64,000 nucleotides of DNA from Beverwykella pulmonaria (Eukaryota > Ascomycota > Dothideomycetes > Pleosporales > Melanommataceae): contig BCHH01000010.1 in the NCBI GenBank assembly GCA_001599595.1, positions 727,359 to 791,358 of the forward strand, read 5' to 3'. This document shows, piece by piece, positions 23,080 to 34,742 of the stretch. Every line of letters begins with the position of its first letter. Position 1 is the stretch's first letter. Below the pieces are notes generated by a model that worked only from the letters and a program-made list of their open reading frames with translations, was not told the origin of the DNA and did not search any database. Made by a program: the position numbers and the translations under genes.

Positions 23080-25083
23080 ATGGTCACAGACAAAATGGCG
23101 CCCATTCTCCTCCCACGCATCCTCGACGGCGGCCGTCCCAACCTCGACGTTCTGGGCATACTGTATGTCGTTGCTGCCATCGTCTACACCCTCATCTTAG
23201 CAGGAGAGTTGTACCTGCTTCAGCGCCAACGCACAGTCTTCGCCGTCCGGATCAGGAATCTCAAGATTGTCTTCGCTGCTGTGACTATTCTTCATGTCTA
23301 CCTTGTCCTCGTCCTTCTAGTCTATCCTCAGAACGGCCTCTTCCCATGCTCGGCAGAGTTCTGGATCATGTCTGTGTTTCTTCCGTCCGGAATGGCCTTC
23401 TTCCAGGGTAATGCCCATGTATTCAATCACAACCTACAACTACTGACTTGAACTAGCTTGCAATGCACGGGTATTGACAGCATATGAGAGCCAGAATCGG
23501 CTACGAAAGAACTTTTTAGAAGGTGCTCGCAAGAAGAGGGTCTCGTACACACCTCGAGGTCTGTGGGAAGCCTGGCGCGACCTTGATGCTGCCTCCAAGG
23601 TGTATGTTGGCACCATTACAGGATTGGTTATTTCTGTATGCATCCCCTAGGATTCTCCGCGCTGCACAAGAATCCTCCCGTCTGACTTCTGCAGTTTATT
23701 CCTGCAGTAATCCTTTTCTTTGGCTCGCGACGATTCCACGCAACCTATGGCGCCTTTGGTCCGGTTGTGGGTGCGATTGAGTGTCGCAGGGGAGCTGAAT
23801 GGTATGTTGTCTGGTCCTAATTCATGTGTTCTGCTAACAATCATTTAGGGTGCCATCTATCTTCGTCCAGCTATTTTGGACGTCTATTGTTGGCCCGTGG
23901 ATACTCTGGAAAATTCGACGAGTCCAAGATATCCATGGCTGGGCCTGGCAGACCAGGCTCGCAGTCCTTGCTGGGTATGCTACTAAACCTTCTTCCGGAC
24001 ATGCATGGCGCTAATTGTGATTGCGCAGTTTACCCGGCACGCCGTTGTGGATGGCCTTCACCTACTCAAAGATCCCCGGCATGCTCGCTATAAATAAATA
24101 CTTTCCGCCAGCTGGATGGTACGTTTCAAAATATCTCTCTGCATCGGCCTCGTCGTCTTCCGACTCCTTCAATTCTTTTGCGGCCCGATATCGAAAGGTC
24201 GTCGTATTCCGAAAAGGAATTGCGGGTTATGTTTTGTTTTTGCTGTCTTATCTCAACGTCCAAACAATCCCACGCTTGAAACTTGTGGCTGACTCGACCA
24301 TGTTACAGGTTCATTCCCTCCCTACTTGTTTGTCAGCAAGTGCTCATCCTCATCCCGCTTCGCGAGGCCTTCAAGTCGCAACCTCGGCGACCGTCTGTCA
24401 TGTCGTCGTCGTCATCGTTGAAGTCGGCCGACACCGATCCACTTACTTACTCGTCGACGACGAACAAGAAGGGCTCACAAGTAGCCCTAAGCAGAGAACT
24501 CAAGCCCAAGGCCTCTATGCAAGCTCTCGAATTCAGCATCGAGAACAGCATCGAATCGCTAATAGATTGGGCTGCGTCCCGCGAATTCACCGCCGAAAAC
24601 ACCATCTTCCTGCGCGAAGTGCGCAACTTCCGCCGCAAGTGGGCATCGCTTCGCATAGTGACCACGGCCCAGCGCCGCCAGATGTTCACCGAAGCATCTC
24701 TCATCTTCTTCACACTTGTCGACCCCTTCACCGCTGAAACACCAATAAACATTGAATATAAGGTGTTCCGGTCGCTCCAGAACACCTTCTCGACGCTTGA
24801 GTACGATCCCTATAAGCCACCGAGTCGCAGTAACACGCCGCAGTCCCCTTCCGGAAGGGATAACGTGGTGTGTCCGTGGGAGGATGTGTTAACGCGCCCG
24901 ACGAGTATCGATTCGAACACTACCTCGTCGAGTTCGTCAAGTACATCGAGCACCAAGAGCTTTGTGCCTAGCGAGTTCACTGAGGATGTATTTGATGCCG
25001 CATTCGAGAGCATAAAGTACCTCGTCTTCACGAATACGTGGCCGCGGTATGTTGAGGCGGAGTTGGCTGGGAACGCTTCGTAA
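23080..25083 (+). CDS. Seven-transmembrane protein with C-terminal RGS domain
   Basis: Six exons by frame continuity: 23080-23407, 23457-23635, 23695-23801, 23849-23974, 24029-24118 and 24309-25083, 534 aa (or start at the second ATG, 23095). Splicing yields seven hydrophobic helices, beginning VLGILYVVAAIVYTLILAGE and ending WFIPSLLVCQQVLILIP. A cytosolic tail carries an RGS-like domain (about 345-530): MQALEFSIENSIESLIDW, REFTAENTIFLREVRNF, and FVPSEFTEDVFDAAFESIKYLV near the end. RGS domains speed GTP hydrolysis on G-alpha subunits. The 7TM-RGS layout matches fungal GprK/RGS-type receptors, so it probably sits at a membrane and damps G-protein signalling. A Ser-rich insert (about 440-495) splits the RGS domain. 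The last intron is 190 nt, much longer than the others (47-59 nt), so an unrecognised exon there is possible. Confidence 0.82.
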
Positions 25084-28000
25084 ATCGACAAAAGATGGAT
25101 ACCTACGTCTTCCAATGTGCAGGTGTGCAAGCTATTTATCTACCGGGGATCGCGATCATCTGGATATGCTCTCATCACTGCCCGAATAATTTCATATCAT
25201 TCTTTTCCATAGCTCCTCGTTTAGGCTGGCGGGGAAACCGTGATAGGCTAATCCGGCTTCTGTTCATAGTCATATAGGCCATTATGGCTGTTACTCATGT
25301 AGTCACAGGCACTGGCGGCATCTTTTTCTCTTCTTACACTCATTAGATACGACTATACAGGCGGGCGGGTATTTTGACGGGTATGAAAAGCGCGACACAG
25401 AAAAGATTGATTTTGTTTGGGTGGGTTTTGGCTGTACGGATTCGGGTTTGGGCTCAAGAACACAAATGGGTATGGCAATTTCAGATTGGTACGGGCAAGC
25501 AATTGCAATTGCAGGGTTGGAATTTATTGATTTAGAGCATGTCTGGATACGGTGTGTATAGCTTGGCGTCGTGTAACTTCGTAGGAAATACCCTGATATA
25601 TTGCGCTGCTTCATTGTTCATCTCTTGTTCTACACTATCTTCATCTTGTCTCGTTCAACTTTCAGCGCCACATGATCTTATATGACGATGCAGGTTCTAT
25701 AAGTGTTCTCTCCTTAAATACTCACTCCGCATGTTCCGTTTTTAATACGGCTTTGGATCAGCTTGCCAGGCTACCCACTCCCAGATTCCTGGTTTCTAGA
25801 ACTTCAGACGGTCTTCTTTTCTCGCATAACATTCTGTGACAAATGGCCTTTCAGCCTGGAATATGCGTGTCGCGGGTCGCATGAGCTAACGAACACATAT
25901 CAGGTGAGTGTTCAAGGTTGACATTAGGCGAAAAGAGCTCCCGTGTATATGTAGATCATATATGTATATATAATATGACCGGGGAGGGAGTATAGGTGGG
26001 TGTGCGTATGCGGGGTTTTGAATCTCGAGCCTGAATTTAAGGAAAGAAGACGGGCAGTTGGGATGGATTCATGCGACAGGATAGTTGACCCAGATTTGTA
26101 TTTTGTAAATGTTGAGATGCCGTTCCGCAGACGTATAGGGTCCTAGCAACTCAGAGCGGTACGGCACGACGCGCGGCTGGGGGAAAGAAAGAAAGTTTGT
26201 TGACAGCTGTCGAGATCTGGCTGCTTGCTCGTGTGAATCGCGATAGGACAGGTACCGCGAAACGGAAACAGAGGCCCAGCCCAGCCCTGAAATAACTTTT
26301 CTCTGAGTCGCGACAAGTGAGACAGAGAGAAGGTCTGCGCGTAGTGATTTGACCAGAGGCGCCTTCTAGCGTGCCTTCTAGCGCACGCCTTCTTCACACC
26401 ACCTCTTCGGAGATTGAAATACAGAACTGCACATCACACGGGTACCGGCAGACGCGTCCAAATTTTCTATCGGCAATGGCAAACCTCGACTTCAAATCGC
26501 AAACTGTCTTTAATAACGCGCTAGTCCGCAACCGAAGTTTATGCATAAGGCTGGGCAGGGGTCTGCATGAACGGTTGTCGAACGTCGTGTCGGAGACAAT
26601 GTCTCAGATGGCGCGCTTGGCGGAGATATAGGTGTGGGGTTGTCATGCGATGGATAAAGATCGAGGGGGAGCCCATGGGGTCTGGGTCATGGTTGGCGAT
26701 GGTTGATGCTTGGAAGGGAAGTGGAGGTTGTGCCCGTGATGGTCAGATGGTGGAACGAGGATGTGAAGGGTGGGCGATTAGAATGAGGTTCTACTTCTTG
26801 GCCGTGATTATAGAAGATATAAGTTCTGGAATCTACGAGTAGTGTGGTTCTTGAGAGGATCAATTGGGGGCGGAGGAAGATGGAGATCCAACACAATGTT
26901 GTCCTTCTCCAGCGCTTGGTTTTAGTCCAGAGCCAGTTATTGACGCGAACGGTAGTATTTCAAAATTACATATTGGAGTCTGACACATCTTCTTCGCTGT
27001 GGGTTCCAACGTCATGAGCAGAACTTTGAAATTCGCCCATTTGGGAAGGTTCAGAGGCGTATAGTATGGATGGCTGTTGGGCTTTACCGTTCCTGGAACA
27101 GGCTTTTCTGTCGTCTCTTTTCGGTTTAGTGAAGATACATATTCTTCAGGATCCATATATATATATATTTGGTTCACTTCAGCTCACATTGTAAATGCTC
27201 GCGTCGCGCACGAAATTGTAGTCTCTTGCACTGCAGACGCGCCTCGCACCGTGTACAGGTATCGTCTACCCTTCTAGCCTCAAAATTCATGTCAAGAGCT
27301 TTGTAAAGAGACGACGTGATTCGCGTTCTTGTTCCCAATGGCTAAGGTTTAAATTCTATCGTCTCGATGCACGTGCGAAGGGAAATAAAATGAAAGCGTC
27401 ACCGACTGCCTCGTAGCTTCCAACTAAGGCATCGACGTCGTGGATTCAAGCTTTTCACGCAGGTAAAAGAGTAGAGGAGGTGGACGGAGGGTACAGGATA
27501 GGTTGTGAGATGTTGGGATGCTCCGATAAAGACACTAGTGCTGATTAGGCTAGAGGCTGATCGTGTTCACGCTAGCGCGTCCACCATCCTCTCCATTCTC
27601 TCAGAGTCCTACTCCCCATCACAATGGCTCGTCTCATACTTGCTGGTGTTCTCCTAAATTTGCCAAAGCGGCTCGATTTCTCTTTCGCGGTCTTCGCATG
27701 CGTTGTGCTCCCTTTGTCAGTGGGACGACCAGCCATTCATGTGCCCGGACTAATAAACATAGCAGATCTTCATGTGCTTTCTGATTAGGTTTCTCTGCTT
27801 GATTTCTCGTTCAAATCCACGATGCGTCATTGTTGCGGCTCAAAGGCACCATTCTCAATCGCCGCGTGCTCCGGATATTCCCCACACATGATTCAGAAAT
27901 CCCGATCAATGCGACTAACGCGGAGTTCGCAGCCTTGATCACGGGACGAAACAAGCGCCTGAGAGCTATTCAAGAATGCCAGCAAGCGGTACACCTCTGC

Positions 28001-28511
28001 CGTCTAGAGTGGAGAAGTAGGGTAGATGCACCTACGGCATATACATCTTGGCTCTCGATCCAGAGGACCAATCCACAGGTAGCGGCGAAACAATCAATGA
28101 CGCGAATACTCACACTGCACTCCCACAGGTTACCTGTCTTGGCACTTCCCGCATCTTCAATCCTACATCGAGAGCGAGCGTTATACAAATGAAGGGTTTA
28201 GCAACTGGTTGCTCGATCAACTTGGCAATTGGAGATGACGGTTACCCTCAACGAAGATTATGTCTGTCCATGGGACAACTCTCTTGTGCCAACCAGATCA
28301 CAAGCTGACACACGTCAAATCCCATCGACCATTTTTTTTTGGCCTTAAAAAAATGCCGTTTTCATATTTCTACCGCATTCACCGCCTTCACACTTAAGAA
28401 AATTTTGCCTCGTTTCTGTTTGTTTAGTGTCGTCTTTCCTTCCACTCAACTCCTCACCTAGTGATCATTATATCGTCCTTGGGATCTTCTTTCAAGTTTA
28501 GTGATAATCCG
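25084..28511. other. Intergenic, no convincing gene
   Basis: 3.4 kb of mixed composition with an (AT)n run near 27156-27170. Two weak signals deserve mention. At 27624 an ATG opens 54 codons with a hydrophobic N-terminal half (MARLILAGVLLNLP and onward). At 28048-28308 a frame ends with an evenly spaced-Cys segment (VTCLGTSRIF ... ATGCSINLAI ... LSC). They could be parts of one small secreted-protein gene or of a decayed one, but I could not join them with credible splice sites. Confidence 0.35.
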
Positions 28512-29778
28512 ATGCACGCCATTACAGACAAGAAGTCAAAACAAATTCTAGAGGAATACTTTGTACGTCTTACAAACTTGGAGAAGATGACTTGACTGAG
28601 TACTGACTTACGAATAGATTGATCCTCGGGATATTACACCAAATTCGAAATGGCGTCGTGCTCTGCAGGTGTATGTCAGTGTGACGCCAAAACTAATACT
28701 GCTGGTATTTGGGGTGTGTTACTGGGCAACTGTCATCGTCACCATCCTCGATATTTACTATCTAAATGAGTCGACTCGAAGCAAGGAAACATTCTTCGAG
28801 TACTGAAGTCTCTATCAGTCGCCATGCACCCCACCGTACTGACGGTGCTCAGTCTCGTCGTTGGTTTAGCCCTCAACTTCTGGAGCTCAACCGTATATGA
28901 GTGTTACATGGACGGATGGAAGATGTGGGTATGGCTTGGGGCAATGTCGCAAAACCTTGCACAAGTGATCTAGGTACACGCAGGAGAGAGAAGGTTAATT
29001 AGGCAAAGAGGATTTGACGGGGAAGGCCGCCTGCCTTAACTTGACTACCGCCTTTGCTGTATCTCTCAAGCACAAGCTCCGCTTCAAGCCATACAATCGG
29101 TACGACGATCTCAACGATTTGGTGAGCCATCTCGACACATTCCCAAAAGCAAGGTTGCCCGCAAATCCGACCCAAGCAGATGAGTAGATGCAAGAATATC
29201 GGGAACTTCTACGAGTGCCAATGGCTCGATTAAATCCTCGGAAGGTACTGAAGGGAACGCAGCGACCGCTCGGCAATTTGCCCCCAGAAATCCTGTCGTA
29301 AGTGTCAGCATATGTGGGTCCCATCATCGAAATCGATACATTCTCACTCGGTATTGGGCGAATCCATGCCTTGAACACTATACAGAGTCTCGAAGAAATC
29401 ATCGCCTACACAGATCACATCTCAGTTGATATGGATATATACACCCTGGCCCTGACCTTCCAGCTCCAACTTCTGGGCTAGGTTACCATTCCTGTCAGCG
29501 TGCTCTGCGTGCATATCTCTGGCATTGCTGTCATCGGCCGTGCCTGCGACCACTACAAACACCCTGATAACAAGCCTTTGTACCCGATCAGCTCGGCGCG
29601 CTACGACTTTTGGCTCTCGAAATCTGAGGACGAGGTCCGCGAGGTGCTGGCTACAAGGGCGTCTATCAGTAAGGGGCCCATGTGGCAGCACAGTCTAGCT
29701 GGCCGGCAGCCAGGCTACGGCGAGGGAGAAAAGAAAGTATCGGCTCGCCGGAAGTGGAAGCTCGTGACAAACTTGTAG
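28512..29778 (+). pseudogene. Decayed bestrophin-family anion channel gene
   Basis: Conceptual translation in shifting frames recovers the fungal bestrophin (UPF0187) protein almost end to end. In order: IDPRDITPNSKWRRAL after a 53-nt intron; SLVVGLALNFWSSTVYECY with GWKMW; KEDLTGKAACLNLTTAFAV; LKHKLRFKPYNRYDDL; NPRKVLKGTQRPLGNLPPEI; VTIPVSVLCVHISGIAVIGR. The reading frame is broken by in-frame stops at 28804, 28971, 29185, 29299 and 29479 and by two frame changes (between 28804 and 28827, and near 28990-29010). The stops at 28971 and 29479 replace family-conserved Trp (TGG to TAG). Positions that are Arg in functional relatives read Trp or Cys here. A working gene would make a chloride-permeable membrane channel. 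This copy cannot. The stretch 29500-29778 is still an open frame but is only the C-terminus. Confidence 0.78.
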
Positions 29779-30800
29779 AAGAAGCGTACAGGAAGGTGGA
29801 TAATGATCAGTGGTGTGGGTATGGAAGGGTTTTGGCGGATGTGTGATCAAAGATAGCTTGTTGTTGTGCTATCTCTGGTACAGGTGTTTTTAAGGGAACA
29901 GGGTCAGCATGAGGAGAGGGCCTTCGTGGTGATTTTTCCGGTAAACACTGAGGAAGTGGACGTTGTAATGATTCAATTCCAAATGTGTTGCGAAGTCTGA
30001 CGTACCTTCTTACTTGTGAAAGTGCTGACCCTTTTGCTGCGAATGCTCGGTTGACAAAAACCATCATTCAAATCCCACGACGCTGAATGAAGAGCCTCCG
30101 CATTATACCTTGGAGCCTAGAAATAAATCATGAATGCACACCATGTGGCATAAGGCCAAGTCCGTACGTTTGGACCCCGACTTTTTGTCCGTACCTCGCT
30201 TAATAAATCTGAGAATTAGTGATCAAAAGCCACGACTTTGTAGTTTCGTGAGGCTGCGGGTCTAGTAGTTCACATATGCGATCATGTTATTAGGAACTCG
30301 TTACTCATCCTCGAATGAGCCAACCCATCATAAAATCAGATAGTAGCCTACTATCTATCAAACATCCCAAAAGCCCTATTCCCGAACTTGAAGAGGAGTG
30401 CCTTCGTATGAACCGTGATTCCCAAGAACCCGAGTTGGACGCCTTAACGACCGCTCTGCTGCGCCCGATGTGTTCTGACGAGTATGAGCCAATCATATTA
30501 ATTTGAACGAACTTAGGCCATATATATTTGACTTGGCAAATGGTCATACAGGTAGCCTTAAATCCTTCGTTACAGACTTTTGCCATTGTTACTGGAACTC
30601 TATACGAAGCAAACGCAAGTGCCTGGCATAGCCTCGTTCTTGTGAAGAGTCCGTCGTAACAACATCTTGTCTTTCAAGACATCGACGTTGTTCCCTTTCA
30701 GCATCATCCTTGCGATCTTTCTGATTGCATTTCAAAACACAAAATCAAATTTTCCATTATCAATTGTTCGTGCCGCCCACTCTTCACATCCACGAAGTAG
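29779..30800. other. Intergenic
   Basis: About 1 kb between the bestrophin relic and the lectin gene. Short frames on both strands (29807-30067 -, 30315-30506 +) have no support. The last hundred bases, pyrimidine-rich, are likely the leader of the lectin gene. Confidence 0.45.
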
Positions 30801-32316
30801 ATGGAAGTTCACAACCCCGCAGGGCTAGAAGTCGTCCGCTACGATGATGATCTAGAGCCCGTTGTTAACCCCGTCAAAAATTCAATGTACGCTGAGCAAG
30901 GGAATCAACATCCATCTCAATACAGTGGGAAGGGCGAGGGACATGCAAGTGACTACGATGCGCCAGAAGTCCGTAAAGATCTATATGCAAAAAAATCGCG
31001 ACGGAAATGGTGGATCATTGGATTCTTTACTTTCATTGTTATAGTGGCTGCGGTGGGAGGTGGCGTGGCGGGAGCACTGAGTGGGAGGAAGAAGAGTGGG
31101 AGGTCGAGGTATGTTGTATTCCTTCCTTGTGAATGACGGTGGCTGCCTTTGGTAACACTTTGTTAACACACCACAGCACACCAACAAACCAAAACTCTCC
31201 CTCGCAAACCACATCGCCCACTAGCACGCCAACATCGACCCCCACATCCTCCAGCACCTGCCACGGTACCGTGTGCACGCGAATGTTAAACTCCGTATTG
31301 TTCAACTCCGACGCGATGATAGTCTCTGGCCTAGGCGCAGATAGTAGCTTCATCTACCAGTCCACGCACGGCGCAGCGTGGGAGTCAAAATGGAACACAC
31401 AGTTGGGCGGTGTCTTCAAGTATCCTCCCTCAGTCCTCTCTTGGGGTATGGGACGCATCGACGTGCTAGGCATCGGGACCAACGGTGACATGGTGGAGAA
31501 GCACTGGGACGGGTCGTGGAGCGCGGATTGGGTGGGTTTGGATGGAATTTTCACATCCCCTCCCGCTATCTCGTCGTGGGAAGCTGGACGCCTTGATGTG
31601 TTCGGAGTGGGTTCGGACAAAGCCATGTATCATAAAGTGCATGATGTGGATAAGGGCTGGGAAATCGAAGCTAATTGGGAGAAATTAGATGGCGAGTTTA
31701 TGAGCGCGCCGGCCGCGGTGTCGTGGACGAAGGATAGGATTGATATTGTGGCGCTGGGGACGGACGAGGGGCTTTGGCACTTGTCGTGGGATGCCGAGTG
31801 GAGCGGATGGGCGCCGTTGAACGGTAGTTTGGTCGGAGCGCCTGTTTTGGTTAGTTTACCGAGGGCTAGTGGGAGATTAGATGTTTTTGCGCTAGGGAAG
31901 GACAAGGCAGTTTGGACGAGGACTTGGGAGGGCGATGGGGGCTGGTCCGAGTGGAAGAGTTTAGCAGGCAAGTTCGATAGCGTGAGTGCCCCCGCCCCAC
32001 TGCTAGGAATCGTGCTGACACTTCCCAGGAGCCTACAGCTGTCGTCTCGGATCTCAACCGCATCGAACTTTTTGCTGTAGGATCAGATGATGGTGGTTTG
32101 TGGCATCGTGGACTAGTTGGAGATATATGGGGCGACTGGGAGGCACTGGGAGGAACCTGCAATTCAGTGCCTACTGCTGTGTCGTTGAATAGTACAAACG
32201 TGACAGCGTTTTGTACTGGGATAAATGATGGGATGTACTACCAGGCTCTCGAGGCTGGCGTTTGGAGTGGGTGGAAAGAACTCGCCGGAGCGTTTGCGCA
32301 CAGTCCTACGATATGA
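30801..32316 (+). CDS. Type II membrane protein with PLL-like seven-bladed beta-propeller (lectin-like)
   Basis: Three exons, 30801-31108, 31177-31981 and 32029-32316 (introns 68 and 47 nt), give 466 aa. A cytosolic N-terminus of about 69 residues is followed by a basic RRKW and a helix (WWIIGFFTFIVIVAAVGGGV, residues 70-93). A Ser/Thr/Pro stalk leads into a repeat domain of about 330 residues. The repeats carry a recurring core, RIDVLGIG, RLDVFGVG, RIDIVALG, RLDVFALG, RIELFAVG, NVTAFCTG, each ending in a W...W..L.G motif (SADWVGLDG, SGWAPLNG, SEWKSLAG, GDWEALGG, SGWKELAG). With the N-terminal unit this makes seven repeats, the count of Photorhabdus PLL-type (DUF346) fucose-binding propellers. 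Carbohydrate binding outside the cell is inferred from the fold. No enzymatic domain is present. The second intron sits between blades. Confidence 0.85.
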
Positions 32317-33947
32317 AACGAGGGAAAATATGTGAGTTTCTTTCAGTGTACTTACAATTCTGTTTTATTGCATCAATAGCGCGGCCATAGATACCCTTGA
32401 AACTTTTAGATAGATTGAGAGAGTTGCAAATAAGTAGTAGAGGCAGCTGGCCATAGGTGGGCAGAGTACAGGTGGTGCCAAGATTTGGAGATCCAATACT
32501 TAGCCTCGTGGTTCAGGCCTTGCACTTGGGGCCCTGAGGTTTGCTTAGAGAGTTCTTGCGTGGTTCTTGTAGGAATGGCCAATATTATCCCAGGAAGGTG
32601 GATTATGCCAAGTTATGGCGTTGAGGTTCAAGGTCGGGAAGCGGGTAACAGCAGTTCTGAAGCGCATTTGAAAAAGTATTCTTGACAGAAGGTAATTCTC
32701 AATAGAACTTGCAACCTAGAGACTGGCATATTACCTCCTATTCCTGCCTACCTACAAGATCTTGGACTTTCTTGCGAACAAGTCCTCCTGTCTGATACTA
32801 AGTTTATTGAGACTTGCTCTCTTGCCATAAGCATTGTCCTTTCAGATCTAAAGTGGCTCGAAGTAGGTGTCCAAGAACCTGATGTTGGTTGGGTAGGGAT
32901 CTTGCTTTAATATCACCTTCCTCCTGCATACCATGAATATCGATGCTTGTTCCGCGTCCAGGAAAAACACCTCCCTCACTTCCGTTTCTCGTTGAGCTGA
33001 CATCTATTGGGGCTATTTAAAAACGATCTTGAGACGAAAAAGGGACGACTTCGGGAGAATGAGGAGTGAATCGGCGTAGGCATTGTTCTGCACCTGACAT
33101 GATGTGTAAGTGACTACTAAGACATGCCTGATAGAAGGTATGTGAGATCAAATAGAGTGGTCATTGTGAAAGGTGATTGATGTTTGCGCAAAGAGATTGT
33201 CTCTCTTCGATATTGGTGGGGTTGATATGAAGAAGTTAGACAAAACTTGAAGTAGTTTGAAGGGATAATTTTAGGAGTGACTGGCTTCACATTCTGGTAT
33301 TGGTGTCACCTCACTAGCGATCCTGTATCACATAGCAGTCGAGTTCAATATTTTCACTAGTAAAGTAGACGCTTCCACGGCGATGATTGGATATCATACA
33401 AGTAGGAAAAGTGGACAGAAAAGTGAGAACAGGTATACCGATGAGAATGATATGCCGCTTATCAAAGAAAGAGTCTGGAGATGAATCATTCTCACGCGGG
33501 CACGACTGGCATAACTGGTTGGTCACGCCCTCAATGTCGATGAGATTATCGGAGAAGTGTTGCGGATATAAAGCTGGGCCTCTTCGTTGTCAGACATGGT
33601 CGTAATCGCATCATGCAGTCGTTCGTCGCTTGCTGACGATGCCCAATAGTGGTTTATATTTTTGGTTGAATTGATTCGTGTATATGTTTTACGAATATTA
33701 GGTGGGATGACGGGCGTCCCCTTTCAAGCTAGCGGCATGCAGCTCGTATCATGAAACGCATAGGCAGCAAAAGTGGGGTTCCAGAACGCTGGAGGTCAAA
33801 ACCTTAGGCACTGCCCCGGAGAACTATTGATGTTATTTTGAGCGCTCTCTTTCAATATCATACCACTAGTCAGAACCATCCGAGATTGAAATTGATCGAA
33901 GCTTCACCAATTCCAAAGGAGTCTTGGAGCGTGCAACCCGCGTCATC
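32317..33947. other. Intergenic
   Basis: 1.6 kb of AT-leaning sequence with many stops in all frames. The start will hold the lectin gene's 3' region. Nothing else is recognised. Confidence 0.5.
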
Positions 33948-34742
33948 ATGCCTTTCTTCAGCCAGAGTATATCAAGGACACACGGGGGCCGGAATGAGAA
34001 ATTCGATATCTGTTCATTCTGCAGGCCGAGCAAAGACGGAAGAGCAGTTAATAAGTCGTGCAAGAATGCAAACACCTCAGGGGAACGAGGCTGCTATGCC
34101 AGACTATCTAAACCGCCAAAGGTCAAATCTCGCAAGCTTCCGACGTCGAGAAGGCTTCAGAAACGGCTGCCAGACTCCTCAATTCAGCTGTCGCTTACAT
34201 CAACCATATTCGTTCTTCAGTATGAGGCCTACCCGTACAATATCACACCTGCGGTAATACTAGGTGTCTTTTCCAGCATTGACACTGTCACAGCCGCAGC
34301 TATCAGACACGGCGCCTACGCATTTTCTAGAGACGGCTTGCACGACGGAAGCGAGTATCTAAGTCCAACTGGTCGAATCCGAATCTTCTCTGAAGAGGTC
34401 CAACAGTCTTTCCCTAAATCTACACCGCTTCGGTCAGAGAGCTACATACCTCATCCTGACCCGCAAATAGAAGCGGAACGGAGAGCCAAAACAAGAACAC
34501 TATACATCGCTCTCCTCCAAGTCTCCTCCAAGACTTCATGTATTGGCCTGTTTTCAGAGAAGGTCGAAGCTTGGACTGCGTGTGTGAAAGACCAGACGAT
34601 GACAGTGTCTTCAGAGAGTTTACTGGAGGAAACGAGATGGAGTGATGAGAACGGCATGCCGCATATACGAGGCAAGATGGAAGGCAGTGGTTCGCATCTT
34701 TGGTTTGTCAGTGCTTTTGAGGTTGATAGAGTGGTTCGGTGA
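33948..34742 (+). CDS. Hypothetical protein, C-terminal half best supported
   Basis: Open frame of 264 codons from the ATG at 33948. The N-terminal third (basic, Cys-containing, low order) may be wrong: an alternative frame is open over 33838-34257, and an unrecognised intron near 34100-34200 is possible. From about 34190 the composition is clearly protein-like: a short strand (TIFVLQYEAYP), then VILGVFSSIDTVTAAAIRHGAYAF and SPTGRIRIFSEE. A closing module follows with two conserved-looking pieces, EKVEAWTACVKDQ and GMPHIRGKMEGSGSHLWFV. Small fungal proteins with this VxGVFS...A...A pattern exist but have no assigned function. No signal peptide or helix is seen. Confidence 0.5.
   Translation: MPFFSQSISRTHGGRNEKFDICSFCRPSKDGRAVNKSCKNANTSGERGCYARLSKPPKVKSRKLPTSRRLQKRLPDSSIQLSLTSTIFVLQYEAYPYNITPAVILGVFSSIDTVTAAAIRHGAYAFSRDGLHDGSEYLSPTGRIRIFSEEVQQSFPKSTPLRSESYIPHPDPQIEAERRAKTRTLYIALLQVSSKTSCIGLFSEKVEAWTACVKDQTMTVSSESLLEETRWSDENGMPHIRGKMEGSGSHLWFVSAFEVDRVVR

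Noticed and set aside
24021..24737. 238-codon frame overlapping the RGS gene
   Set aside because: Starts in exon 5, runs through the intron and continues out of frame with the RGS domain. A shadow frame.
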